64,000 bases of DNA from Oscillospiraceae bacterium (GCA_031261325.1 JAISKH010000080.1:19715-83714); one strand, 5' to 3'. Shown: positions 54,185-62,881, numbered from the stretch's first letter. Translations and numbers: made by a program. Notes: a model not told the origin generated them from the letters alone.

Positions 54185-55258
54185 TTACGCAAGGATAAGC
54201 AGCCCACGGCATTGCTCCTCAAGCGCCCGCTGACGCTCGAAAAGATAACGCGCCGTGAACGAGCGCGGGTCGGGAACAGCTTCGGTCACAGGCGGGTCGA
54301 ACGGTACGCTCCGCGCCGCCTCCAAGAGTTCCTCCTCTGACAACCCGCGGACGCGGAATGCCGTTTCGGTGTGGCGCAGGAGCGCGGCGAAGTCGCTAAT
54401 CAACATATCGTTCGGCGCGCCCGACGGATAGCCGCGCGCGACAAGCGCGATGTTGTGGTCGAAAAACGGGGCAAGCGAGAGAATTTCGCCCGTGTCGCTG
54501 TCGCGCAAAACGCCGAAGTTGTTCTCATGCCTGTCCATATTAAAAATCAGTCCGTCGAAATAGCACATTCGGACATATTGCTCCGCGATATTTTCGCCAA
54601 CAGTCCGCAGTATTTCATATATCTTCACATAGTCGGATTCATCGCCGATAAGCCCTGAGGCGGGTTCAAAATCCACGCGGGCGTTGTCCGTGAAGTCGCG
54701 GCTCACGATAAACGCGCCCGCCGCCCCATATTCCGCCATCGGAAAGCCGAGAAGCATACCGATTTGGTATGCCAGAAGCTCCGAAAACAGCTCCTCCGGC
54801 TTACCCGCCTTATACATACGCCACACGCCGTCCTTAATGCGCCAGCATTTTTCAAAGCTGCCCGTGTTCGTAAGCTCCGGTGTGCGGCTCGGCGGTCTGT
54901 CAAACGAGTTCACGTCGCCGGTCAGCGCCAGCGCGTCGAACATATTCACCTTGAAGCGCACGTCCTCATGCCGCGTCGTTTCGTCGGAGAGCGGTTTTAC
55001 CCAATAATTGTCGGTAATCGTCGCGGCGTTCACGGCGAGAACCGCCGTCAGGTCGTCGCGCCGCTCTAAGCGCAACGCTTTTTTCAACAGGCGAGAATTC
55101 GTGCGGTGATAGTCAATCGCGCGCGACTCAAGCCACGACCGTGTGTCGCCTGTCCGCTTCAGGAACAGGGGCAGACGCTCAGGCAGGAGCGGAATCGTTT
55201 CGCCGCTCACAATTTTCACTATCGGCGTATCTTTTGATAATAACAGGAAATCGTCCAC
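54185..55258 (-). CDS. HipA-like protein kinase
   Basis: The kinase core is recognisable from GLIFNMDRHENNFGVL near residue 240 (catalytic loop NxDRHxxN) and APFFDHNIAL (metal-binding DFG-like). HipA kinases phosphorylate proteins such as GltX and cause dormancy. No HipB-like antitoxin is adjacent and no HipA N1 domain is evident; this longer-N-terminus type is common in Firmicutes ICEs. The GTG start at 55258 follows AAAGGAGGGG. 357 residues. The gene has its own promoter and terminator and lies between two pieces of topB. Confidence 0.75.
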   Translation of the reverse strand: MDDFLLLSKDTPIVKIVSGETIPLLPERLPLFLKRTGDTRSWLESRAIDYHRTNSRLLKKALRLERRDDLTAVLAVNAATITDNYWVKPLSDETTRHEDVRFKVNMFDALALTGDVNSFDRPPSRTPELTNTGSFEKCWRIKDGVWRMYKAGKPEELFSELLAYQIGMLLGFPMAEYGAAGAFIVSRDFTDNARVDFEPASGLIGDESDYVKIYEILRTVGENIAEQYVRMCYFDGLIFNMDRHENNFGVLRDSDTGEILSLAPFFDHNIALVARGYPSGAPNDMLISDFAALLRHTETAFRVRGLSEEELLEAARSVPFDPPVTEAVPDPRSFTARYLFERQRALEEQCRGLLILA

Positions 55259-55303
55259 GGCCGCCCCTCCTTTCGGTACTCGTTTTATGAATAACATCAT
55301 GTA

Positions 55304-55332
55304 ATTATACACCAAATCGCACGGTAATTCAA
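55304..55332 (-). promoter_or_regulatory. Promoter of the HipA-like gene
   Basis: On the minus strand, TTGAAT (55332-55327), a 17-base spacer and TATAAT (55309-55304), 45 bases before the start codon. Confidence 0.75.
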
Positions 55333-55580
55333 CAGCGAGTTTGTGGGCGTGTTTTAGGCATCATATCCTCCGCACCCGCCGTCTCCATCGCGGCAAGGAG
55401 CGTGTCCTCGGTATATGGACGCGGCGCGACGGTCTTGCCCTCGCGGACGGAAACCGCGACTGACGCGAACACCTGACCCTCGGTGAGTCTACCCACGCAC
55501 ACTTGGTCAATATATCGGACATCGTCAATCGGGGCACAAAGCTCTATGATTTTTCGCAGTTCTTGCTCAAAGAAATCCAT
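55329..55580 (-). pseudogene. topB: Chimeric fragment: ICE protein N-terminus joined to a middle piece of topoisomerase III
   Basis: Residues 1-31 (MDFFEQELRK...YIDQVCVGRL) resemble the start of a small ICE protein normally found near topB. From about residue 32 the sequence is the topoisomerase III segment LTEGQVFASVAVSVREGKT and TEDTLLAAMETAGAEDM (to 55362), which in intact TopB is followed by the ERKGLGTPATR found at 54063. The last ten residues come from the HipA cassette. So one deletion removed the topB N-terminal half and one insertion split the rest. Confidence 0.75.
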
Positions 55581-55622
55581 ATTCGTTTTGCTTCCTTTCG
55601 CTATTATTTTATATAATTCGGG

Positions 55623-55690
55623 CGACGTTTAGCAAAATAACGTCGCTCCATGAACGACAAGCGGCGCGGAGGACTAATTCCTCCGCGCCC
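55623..55690 (-). terminator. Two stem-loops in the gap before the topB chimera
   Basis: Stem 1 is 55664-55673 with 55681-55690 (10 bp, GC-rich). Stem 2 is 55623-55629 with 55641-55647 (7 bp), followed by an AT-rich tract on the minus strand. They probably end transcription of the thioester-protein gene. Confidence 0.5.
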
Positions 55691-55738
55691 GTCGCGCCGT
55701 CACCCGCCAATCAAGCATCGCGACGCTTCGTCCGCGTG

Positions 55739-56224
55739 TCAGCGATACTCCGCGGTTATGACGTCCTCCCACCTGTTTTGGATTTCCTCGATACTCTGAA
55801 GTCCGAGTCCCGTGAAGCGGTTGCGCGGATAGCCCGACGCGAGAATTGACCTGTACTTCGCGTCGCCGACCTTCTCACCGCGAATGTAAGTCGCGGTGTT
55901 GCTGCCGTCGTCGTTCGGACCGACGAGCTTCACTATTTCGTATGCCCCCGCCTTTGTCGGGTCGATGCAATACACGGGCGTCTCATCTATCGTTCCCGTG
56001 CGCTCGTTTTTGTACATATAATATGTGTAACGCAGCTTAATCACGCCGAGACTCGGCAGAGCAAGCCAGTCAAGCTGAGTGTCGGCAAAGCCGACTTTCA
56101 GCTCGGAAAGAGCGTCGTCGAGCGTGTCGCCCGCGCCCCAGTCGGCGGCGAACGCCGAGAACGGCATAATGCCGATTACCATCACAACCGCGAAAAACGC
56201 GGTCAGGATTCTCTTGAAATTCAT
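55739..56224 (-). pseudogene. Truncated thioester-domain (TQXA-like) surface protein
   Basis: A clear signal peptide (MNFKRILTAFFAVVMVIGIM...AFA, cut after about residue 26) leads to a segment with TPVYCIDPTKAGAYE and ASGYPRN, the pattern of Cys-containing thioester domains in Gram-positive adhesins. The domain stops early with QNRWEDVITAEYR, before the expected Gln part, and no LPXTG anchor remains. 161 residues; intact relatives are many hundreds long. CAAGGAGG precedes the ATG at 56224. Confidence 0.6.
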
Positions 56225-56255
56225 ATGAACCTCCTTGTTTTTTGAAAATGGATAC

Positions 56256-56293
56256 GAAAAAACCGAGGCGGTCAATTGAATGACTGCCTCGGT
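56256..56293 (-). terminator. Terminator after the VirB4-CAP gene
   Basis: A near-perfect 12-bp stem (56262-56273 with 56282-56293, one mismatch) with a run of six T on the minus strand. Confidence 0.85.
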
Positions 56294-56324
56294 CGCGATT
56301 ATATTTAGCTAAATGCTGTTGCTG

Positions 56325-58037
56325 TTATAGTTTAGCGAAGTGCTGAACCCACCAGTATCCGCCGTCCGCGCCCTCGACAATACCTATGCCGATATGCGTA
56401 TATTTCGGGTTGACTATGTGGTCGTAGTGTTCTTTTGACGCTACCCAGCCCGCAAAGGCTTCCGCGGTGTTTTTTGTCCACGGCGCGAGATTCTCCGCAA
56501 CTGATTTCGCCTTTGGAACAAAGTCTTTTATCATATCCGAACCGCTCCCGTACACAGGAGATTTATGCCCGTAGTAGTGGTTAGCTAGCATATCGTCGGC
56601 TTTCGCCTGCGCTGAGTTCATCAGTTCCGGCAGAACGGTCAGTTCGGGCAATCCGGCGTTCACGCGCTCAATGTTCGTGAGCCGAACAATCTCGGCTTTC
56701 ATCTCGTCAATTGCCGTCGCGGGCGCGGGCGGTTGCGCCGAAGCCTGCGCGGGGTGCGCGCCGAGAACGGACTCGCCGCTCAATTTGTAATTCATGCCGC
56801 GATAGATGACGACCGCCATTGTGTCGCGCAGAATCACGTCGCCGTCGATGCCCGTTTCCGGGGTCAAGCCGAGTGCTTTCGCCTTTGCTATCGCGGTGTC
56901 GTAGCCCCAATCGGTCGTCGGGACGCCGCAGTAGCGGAGAATTACTGTACGCTCGTTCCGCGACTGCAAATCCTCAAGCAGCGTTTTCGCCTCGCTCCCG
57001 TAGGTGACGAGGTCGGACGGCAGAACATCCATATCATATCCCGCGCGGACCGCCTTCTTCTGCTCCGCAATTTTCATCGCGTCCAAATCCGATAACTTGC
57101 GCTTTACCGTCTTAATCGCCTCGGCTTGGTCGATGGACTGAATGTGCATATTCACCGTGAGCGCGGTGTCGAGGTCGAGGAAGTCCGCGAGCATCCTGTC
57201 CGTGAGTTCCGGCGCGAGAATCTGCACGAAGCTGACCGCGCCGTAATGGTCGCCCATTTTGAACGTCTTGCCGTCGCGGAAGTCAAAGCTCGTCGGCGCG
57301 ACGTAGTCCTTCGTGGACAAGCCCGTCTGCGGAATATCCCGCCAAGCGAAGCGCAACTTCTCCGAACCGTCGGGGTGGAACTGCCCGTGTATGATTTCCA
57401 AACGCTCCAAGCCTGTGAGCGGGCGCGCCGCCACGCCGATTGCCTTGAAGTTGTTCAGAATATCTGTCTCCACGCGCTCCAAGCGCGGGCGCACCGTTTT
57501 GAGCGAGTCCGCCTCGACGCCGAACGTGACGTACTTGGACTTGACAAGCCCGTTATTGCCCTTGTCGAGCTGAGATTTCAGCATTTCGGCGTACTCGCGG
57601 CGAATTGCGTTGTAATCGTCGTTGCGCTCCGGTATTTCGATTGACTGCTGAAATTCGCGGATATTCACCTTGCGGTTGACGAAGGTGAGCTGCACGGAGA
57701 TGGACGAGTCGAAGTAATTGAGGAAGTCGCAGTAGGACTCGAAAATCTGCGTCTTGTCCTCGTTCCGCGCCAGCTGATAGTTAATATCCCCAAACGCGAT
57801 GGTCTTGGTGTACAACCGGTCGTTCACGCGGCACACGCCGTCACGGTGCATCTCACGGTACGGAATGGATTGCTGCGCCGTCTCCGGCGCGGCGGCACGC
57901 CCGAAATATTTAGACGATAACGCAGACGTTACGCCGCCTGATTTGCGTGTCGGCGGGACCTGCTTCGGCTTTGCCTTATTTGCCTTTGCCTGCCGGACGT
58001 TTGCCGACAGTCGCGGTTGTTTTTCCTTGCTTTGCAA
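56325..58037 (-). CDS. Fusion of VirB4 N-terminal domain to a CAP (SCP-like) domain
   Basis: Residues 1-330 match the N-terminal part of ICE VirB4/TraE ATPases (VCRVNDRLYTKTIAFGDINY, LTGLERLEIIHGQFHPDG, QSIDQAEAIKTVKRKLSDLD). The Walker A and B half is gone. After ERTVILRY the sequence changes to an SLH-like piece (WGYDTAIAKAKALGL) and, from about residue 440, a CAP domain (IVRLTNIERVNAGLPELTVL...GHKSPVYGSGSDMI...GIGIVEGADGGYWW). CAP domains are normally secreted; here there is no signal peptide. The TTG start follows AAGGAGGG. Product of an in-frame deletion; 570 residues. Confidence 0.8.
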   Translation of the reverse strand: MQSKEKQPRLSANVRQAKANKAKPKQVPPTRKSGGVTSALSSKYFGRAAAPETAQQSIPYREMHRDGVCRVNDRLYTKTIAFGDINYQLARNEDKTQIFESYCDFLNYFDSSISVQLTFVNRKVNIREFQQSIEIPERNDDYNAIRREYAEMLKSQLDKGNNGLVKSKYVTFGVEADSLKTVRPRLERVETDILNNFKAIGVAARPLTGLERLEIIHGQFHPDGSEKLRFAWRDIPQTGLSTKDYVAPTSFDFRDGKTFKMGDHYGAVSFVQILAPELTDRMLADFLDLDTALTVNMHIQSIDQAEAIKTVKRKLSDLDAMKIAEQKKAVRAGYDMDVLPSDLVTYGSEAKTLLEDLQSRNERTVILRYCGVPTTDWGYDTAIAKAKALGLTPETGIDGDVILRDTMAVVIYRGMNYKLSGESVLGAHPAQASAQPPAPATAIDEMKAEIVRLTNIERVNAGLPELTVLPELMNSAQAKADDMLANHYYGHKSPVYGSGSDMIKDFVPKAKSVAENLAPWTKNTAEAFAGWVASKEHYDHIVNPKYTHIGIGIVEGADGGYWWVQHFAKL

Positions 58038-58218
58038 TCGCTTTGCCCTCCTTTTGCAGATATTTGTACAGGTTCTCGGTCTTGTACGGGCGCACTCGCG
58101 GCGACAGCTTTGCGCGTAGGAAGTCGCGGAGCAGCACCTCCGCAGGTCTGCCGTCGCGCTCGTACATTGCGAGGAAAAAGAACGGCAGCATCAGCGCAAT
58201 CGCAATGCCGCGCCCGAC
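57976..58218 (-). pseudogene. C-terminal fragment of a PrgI/VirB3-like membrane protein
   Basis: The conserved-looking VGRGIAIALMLPFFFLAMYE, then YKTENLYKYLQKEGKAIAKQ, match the end of PrgI-family proteins, which sit directly upstream of virB4 and overlap it in clostridial ICEs. The N-terminal half with the first helices is missing; it is joined at about 58215 to the DUF3991/Toprim remnant in another frame. Confidence 0.7.
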
Positions 58219-58843
58219 TGCGCGTCGATGGGCGCCTCGTACACGGAGAGGTCTGTGCTGACGGGATTTTCTGGCGCAAGATGAAAGCTGCACCGCTTGT
58301 CGCTCCCGAAAACGTCCTGCTTCAAATCGCTGTAAGTTCCGCGCATACAGGCGAACCGCGCCGTCCCACCCTCGTCGTGACCGAAGAAAACGCAGACCGG
58401 CTCGCCCTTGTATCTGCTCTCATAGAGAGTTTTTGCCTTTAGACACCGGCTGATAACCTCCGCATGAATCCCGCGATTTTGCAGATATTGCAACGCGTGA
58501 GCCGCGAATCGAGTCGGTGCAGGCAGGGCAAATTCGCGCGGTTCGCGCACCTTTTCTGCGGTGGGGAAGTATGGGCAGGCGCGGCGCGCTCGCCGCAAAC
58601 AGCCGCGACAGCCGCCGCGAAGTCCATACCACGCACCTTGATGAGGTAGTCCAGCGCGGACGCGCCGCCGAAGCCGCCCCGATGCCAGTACCACAGACCG
58701 TGCGAAATGACAAGGCTCCCGTGCGATTTTGTCCGATACTCGGAGCCGTTGCAGCGGATAAGTTCGTGCGGCTCGCTCGCGTGCAGATATGTGAGCAAGT
58801 CCACCTGCCGGGCGCGGGCGACCATTGCCGCGCTCACACCCAT
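58191..58843 (-). pseudogene. Frameshifted DUF3991/Toprim mobilisation protein
   Basis: The N-terminal DUF3991 region (ARARQVDLLTYL, YRTKSHGSLVISHGLWYWHR, FGGASALDYLIKVRGMDFAA) reads in one frame from an ATG at 58843. Near a run of four G at 58563-58566 the match shifts by one base to another frame (REPREFALPAPT, YLQNRGIHAEVISRCLKAKT, then toprim-like VYEAPIDAQS). The match ends abruptly at about 58215, where it meets the PrgI fragment. These primase-like proteins accompany relaxase genes in ICEs. A sequencing error could mimic the frameshift but not the truncation. Confidence 0.75.
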
Positions 58844-58971
58844 GGCGGCAGAACCTCTCGCGAGTGTGGCTTTCCACCGCCGCGCGGAAGCGACCGAAGC
58901 CACTCCAAAAGGCAGCAGCACTCGGAGAGCCTGCAACCGTATCGCTTCCCGAGCAAGCCGCAAATCACCGC

Positions 58972-59784
58972 GAGTGCTACAATATCTACAATGCCGCGCT
59001 CGCGCTTTACCCGAACAATCAAAAGCTGCTGCGCGTGTGCCTGAACACCGCGATAAACTGCGTGTCGGACGGGGGAGCGGAGCCTGTGTTTATCGCGGAG
59101 ATTGAACGCGTGGCAAAGTTGATTTTCGACTACGGCAAGGATATGGGCGACATTGCGAACGCGCACAACTCGCTTGTGCACATGTACAACAGGCTCGGCG
59201 ATTTCGCGAAAGCCAAGGAACACGCGCTCGTTCTGCCGGAGTTTGCGGAGTCGCGACGGATTGCGCTCGCGCGGGTCTACCAAGCGTCGGGTGAGGCCGC
59301 GGAGCAGGCAAAGGCGAACTCGCAGAATATCAGAGTGCTGCTGACGGACATGGAGTTTCAGCTTGTCAATCTCGGCGGCAGCTACGCGTTCCGCGAGCAA
59401 TATGAGGACGCAATCGAGGTGTACAGTACGATTATTCGGGTTTATGAGGCGATGTACGGCGAGGACGCGCTCGCATACGCGATTATGGGCGCGGCGACCC
59501 GCAGGAAAATCGCGGTGAACTATCTGATGCTCGGCGAGAATGAGAAAGCCGTTGATTGGCTTGAAAAAACGGTTGACTTCTGCGTTGCTAACGCGCTAGT
59601 GTTCGGCGCGGTAACGCACACGGAGCGCGCGGTAATGCGTGACGCGGACTTGGATATGACGGGCGTTTCGTTTAACCTGAAGTGGTCGATTGAGAACGAA
59701 CTCGCGTTTCCGATTATCGGCGAAAAGCTCGGCGATAACCCGCGCTATGTTGCGCTGACGGAGCGTGTGAACGCGTTGGAATAA
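58972..59784 (+). pseudogene. 3' fragment of an XRE-TPR regulator
   Basis: From ECYNIYNAALALYPNNQKLL onward the protein aligns with residues from about 105 to the end of the intact regulator at 43697 (matching YPNN, NIAxxYY-type TPR pattern, EFQL, and the final VNALE). The HTH is absent. The frame continues leftward into ICE sequence. It is probably the other half of the gene begun at 47013, though some 65 codons are unaccounted for, so it may instead belong to a second paralog. No promoter is seen. Confidence 0.78.
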
Positions 59785-59822
59785 CACAAAGAATCCCCGC
59801 CTTGCGGCGGGGATTCTTTGTG
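59785..59822. terminator. Bidirectional terminator
   Basis: A perfect 17-bp stem (59785-59801 with 59806-59822) with a TTGC loop between the convergent XRE fragment and the flavoenzyme gene. Confidence 0.9.
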
Positions 59823-59831
59823 TTCGGTAAG

Positions 59832-61838
59832 CTATATATGCAACGCGGCTTGGAAGCCGCCGTTCGTGGCGTGGGTAATCTTGCCGGACTCTTTCGCGTC
59901 GCCGACTATGTACACGCTGCCCTCGGGCGCGGAGTGGCGCAGCTCGTCCACAAGGTCGTAGCGCGGGCGCATACCGACGGAGTACAGCACGGTGTCAACC
60001 GCAAGCTCAAACGTTTCGCCCGTCGCCGCGTTTTTGCAGATGACCTTATCGTCCAGAATTTCCTGCACGCTTGTGCCGTAATGGATTGGCAGGTTTTTCT
60101 CGCGCAGGAGCGACGCAAGCTCGTTGCCGCCCTGTCCACCGCTGCGGAACAGGCTTTCCTTTGCCGCGTCTTGGTCAAGCAGCTCGACAAGCGTGACGTT
60201 CTTGCCCTGACTGTCGAAGTCAAACGCCGCTTCGATGCCGATTGAACCCGCGCCGATGATGACAATATTGTCGCCGACAAACGTCTTACCAAGCTCCGCG
60301 TCGGAAGCCCACGAGACGTGTTTCTTGTCGTGACCCGGTATGCGCGGGATAACAGGCTCCGCGCCGACGGCGATAATCAGCGCGTCGAAATTCTCCTTGT
60401 CAAGCAATTCCTTTGTCGCGGCGGTATTGAGCTTGATTGTGGCGTTATACTTGCCGGACTCGCGCTTGAACCACTCTAAGTACTTCTGTAGGTCAATCTT
60501 CTCGGGGGGAGCCGCCGCGCCGATAAGACTGCCGCCCAGCTCGCCGCTCTTTTCGTACAGTATAACCTCGTGACCGCGGTCGCACGCCGCCATCATCGCG
60601 TAAACGCCCGCGGGTCCGCCGCCGACGATGCCGACTTTTTTCTTGACCTTCGCCGGTGGCACGGTGCCCTCGGGCAGTTCGCTCGCCAAGCCGGAGATTG
60701 GGTTAATCGCGCAGTTGATTGAGCGCGGCGGGAAGAAGCGCGCGCATTGGTCGCAGCGCAGACACGGGCGGTGGTCCTCCGGGCGATTCTCGGAGTATTT
60801 CTTGGGCATGTCGGGGTCCGCCATAAGCGGACGGCACATGGCAACGAAGTCCGCCCAACCGTTGGCGAGGATTTCCTCCGCCTCGTCAATGCTCGTTATC
60901 GAGCCGACTGTTGTAACAAGCAGGTCGGGGAAGCGTTTTTTAACCTCCGCCGCGTAGTGGACGTTGAACATGTGCGGCATCATGTAGTTCTGGCACCAGT
61001 TGCGGTAGTAAGCCATGTCAAAGTCGGAGTGTATTCCGGCGGAGACGTGGATTATGTCAATGTGGTCTTTCAGCAGCGCAATCAGCTCAAGCGTTTCCTC
61101 AAAGTGCATACCCTCGGGCGCGATTTCGTCGGCGGAAATACGGTACTCAATGACGAATTTCTCACCGACCTTTTCGCGGATTGCGTCGCACACCTCAATT
61201 GCGAATCGCGCGCGGTTTTCGGTGCTGCCGCCGTATTCGTCCGTGCGGTGATTGTACATCGGCGAGGTGAACTGGCTGATTAGGTTTCCGTGCCCGCCGT
61301 GGACAAGCACGATGTCCATGCCCGCCTCACGCATTAAAGCGGCGGCGTTCGCGTATTTGTCAACGGTTTCTTTGATTTTCTCTTTTGTCATTTCAATCGC
61401 GCGGACAGGCTCGCGCCCCAAACGCTTGGCGCGCGTAATTTCCGACGACGTGATGATTGCGGAGGCGGAGTAAGGCGCGTGCCCGACCGTCTCATACGCG
61501 GTGTCTTTTCCGTTGTGGTTAATCTCAAGCGACGCGTGGCAGTTAAACGACGCCGCCATTTCCGCGTACCACGAAAGCGGGATAATTCCGGCGGGATTCG
61601 CGAGGTTGAGTTGGCGGTCCTCGTCCTTGCACTCCGTAATGTCAATGGACGCGTTTCCCACGTACAGCGTTGTAACGCCGCCGCGCGCGAACATCTTCAT
61701 CCAATCGACAAAATCGCGCGTAATCATTCCGTCGGTACTGCAAAGATTGGGCGACGGGGGAGCGAGGGTGATGCGATTTTTGAAGTCTATGCCGCGAATA
61801 CGAATAGGGCTGAACACGTGCTTATAATTGGAACCCAT
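59832..61838 (-). CDS. Old-yellow-enzyme/2,4-dienoyl-CoA reductase-like flavoenzyme (BaiCD/FadH type)
   Basis: An N-terminal FMN TIM barrel (HVFSPIRIRGIDFKNRITLA) with the HGGHGNLISQFTSP loop, a [4Fe-4S] cysteine cluster (PCLRCDQC...INCAINP) and a C-terminal FAD/NAD(P)H domain with two dinucleotide motifs (VGIVGGGPAGVYAM and IVIIGAGSIGIEAA). It reduces activated C=C bonds such as enoates, dienoyl-CoA or bile-acid intermediates; substrate not predictable. 668 residues. GGAGGTTTT precedes the ATG at 61838; the longer upstream frame is the leader. Confidence 0.9.
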   Translation of the reverse strand: MGSNYKHVFSPIRIRGIDFKNRITLAPPSPNLCSTDGMITRDFVDWMKMFARGGVTTLYVGNASIDITECKDEDRQLNLANPAGIIPLSWYAEMAASFNCHASLEINHNGKDTAYETVGHAPYSASAIITSSEITRAKRLGREPVRAIEMTKEKIKETVDKYANAAALMREAGMDIVLVHGGHGNLISQFTSPMYNHRTDEYGGSTENRARFAIEVCDAIREKVGEKFVIEYRISADEIAPEGMHFEETLELIALLKDHIDIIHVSAGIHSDFDMAYYRNWCQNYMMPHMFNVHYAAEVKKRFPDLLVTTVGSITSIDEAEEILANGWADFVAMCRPLMADPDMPKKYSENRPEDHRPCLRCDQCARFFPPRSINCAINPISGLASELPEGTVPPAKVKKKVGIVGGGPAGVYAMMAACDRGHEVILYEKSGELGGSLIGAAAPPEKIDLQKYLEWFKRESGKYNATIKLNTAATKELLDKENFDALIIAVGAEPVIPRIPGHDKKHVSWASDAELGKTFVGDNIVIIGAGSIGIEAAFDFDSQGKNVTLVELLDQDAAKESLFRSGGQGGNELASLLREKNLPIHYGTSVQEILDDKVICKNAATGETFELAVDTVLYSVGMRPRYDLVDELRHSAPEGSVYIVGDAKESGKITHATNGGFQAALHI

Positions 61839-61872
61839 TGTTGTAAAACCTCCATTTAATGATTTTGTAATA

Positions 61873-61901
61873 ATTATACCAGTTAACGCGAAAGTTGACA
61901 A
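61873..61901 (-). promoter_or_regulatory. Promoter of the flavoenzyme gene
   Basis: On the minus strand, TTGTCA (61901-61896), a 17-base spacer and TATAAT (61878-61873). Confidence 0.7.
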
Positions 61902-61923
61902 CACGAAAATAAAGGTCTTTCGA

Positions 61924-61952
61924 TTGTTTTTCACGCGCTTTAGTGGTATACT
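61924..61952 (+). promoter_or_regulatory. Promoter of the patatin gene
   Basis: TTGTTT (61924-61929), a 17-base spacer and TATACT (61947-61952). It is divergent from the flavoenzyme promoter, 23 bases away. Confidence 0.55.
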
Positions 61953-61975
61953 GTCAAAAAAAGGGGGTGCCGGAA

Positions 61976-62881
61976 GTGGACGGAGCTTACACTTTCACGC
62001 CGATTCACGGCAAATTGCCGGAACGTTACATGCCTGAGGGTACCGCGCTTGTCCTTGAGGGCGGCGGTACGCGCGGGTTTTACAGCGCGGGAGTTTTTGA
62101 CGCGTTTGTTGAGGCGGGGATTATGTTCCCGTATATTATCGGCGTGTCCGCCGGCGCGGCGAACGTGCTGTCATATATTTCGGGTCAGTTAGGGCGCACG
62201 CGGCAGGTGGTTGAGCATTACGTCGGCGACCACCGCTACGTCAGCATTCGCAATCTGCTGCTGCACCGCAGCATGTTCGGGTTCGGCTTCATCTTCGGCG
62301 AGGTGCTGCGCAAGCATGTGTATATCGACATGGACACATTCCGCAAGTGCGACACGCGCCTGCTTACGGGCGCGCTCGACTGTGAGACGGGCAAAACCGT
62401 TTGGTTCGAGAAAGAGGACATTGACGAGGACTTCAAGGCTTCAATAGCGTCGTGCTCCGTGCCGTTCATGACGCGCATCGCGGAGTTCCGCGGCAAGAAG
62501 CTGCTTGACGGCGGCGTGCTTGATTCAATCCCGATTGAGAGGTCGGTCGCGGACGGCAACAAGTTCCACGTCATTGTATTAACGCGCAACGCGGGTTACG
62601 TGAAGCAACCGTCGTCGCACCTTGGGTTTGTCCGCGCGTTTTATCGGAAGTACCCCAAGGTTGCGGAAGCCATGCGGGAGCGGCACATAGCCTATAACCG
62701 ACAGCTCGCGTTGTGCGAACAGCTCGCGCGCGAGGGTAAGGCGATTATCATTCGTCCGCAACAGCCCGTTTCGGACTCGCGCACGGAGCGCGACATTCCA
62801 AAGCTGCTCGCGCTGTATGACGAGGGCACGGCGGAGGGCAGGGTTGGCTTGCTCGCCGCGCGCGCCGCGTTGGGCGTATAG
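61976..62881 (+). CDS. Patatin-like phospholipase
   Basis: A patatin/RssA-type hydrolase with a Ser-Asp dyad. GGGTRGFYSAGV is the oxyanion loop, Ser58 lies in GVSAGAAN and the Asp in LLDGGVLDSIPIE. 301 residues. The likely start is a GTG at 61976, eight bases after AAAGGGGG; two in-frame GTGs upstream overlap the ribosome-binding site or the promoter. The family includes phospholipases and lipid hydrolases; substrate not known. Confidence 0.88.
   Translation: MDGAYTFTPIHGKLPERYMPEGTALVLEGGGTRGFYSAGVFDAFVEAGIMFPYIIGVSAGAANVLSYISGQLGRTRQVVEHYVGDHRYVSIRNLLLHRSMFGFGFIFGEVLRKHVYIDMDTFRKCDTRLLTGALDCETGKTVWFEKEDIDEDFKASIASCSVPFMTRIAEFRGKKLLDGGVLDSIPIERSVADGNKFHVIVLTRNAGYVKQPSSHLGFVRAFYRKYPKVAEAMRERHIAYNRQLALCEQLAREGKAIIIRPQQPVSDSRTERDIPKLLALYDEGTAEGRVGLLAARAALGV

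Larger units (their letters stand above)
47124..58971. mobile_element. Decayed integrative conjugative element, about 11.8 kb
   Basis: The interval between the two XRE gene fragments holds typical clostridial ICE genes, almost all on the minus strand: serine integrase (remnant), MobC, topoisomerase III (split), DUF4314/DUF3849/antirestriction protein, VirB4 (fused), PrgI (fragment), DUF3991/Toprim (frameshifted) and cargo (two Fic proteins, HipA-like kinase). Many are truncated or fused, so conjugation and excision should be lost. Exact attachment sites could not be read; about 65 codons of the XRE gene are missing between the two fragments, so either the ends were eroded or the fragments come from two neighbouring paralogs. 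Confidence 0.75.

Noticed and set aside
47100..58990. Attachment-site repeat for the ICE
   Set aside because: CACCGCG occurs at both ends (47201-47207 and 58966-58972) but seven GC-rich bases are too few to call an att core in this composition.
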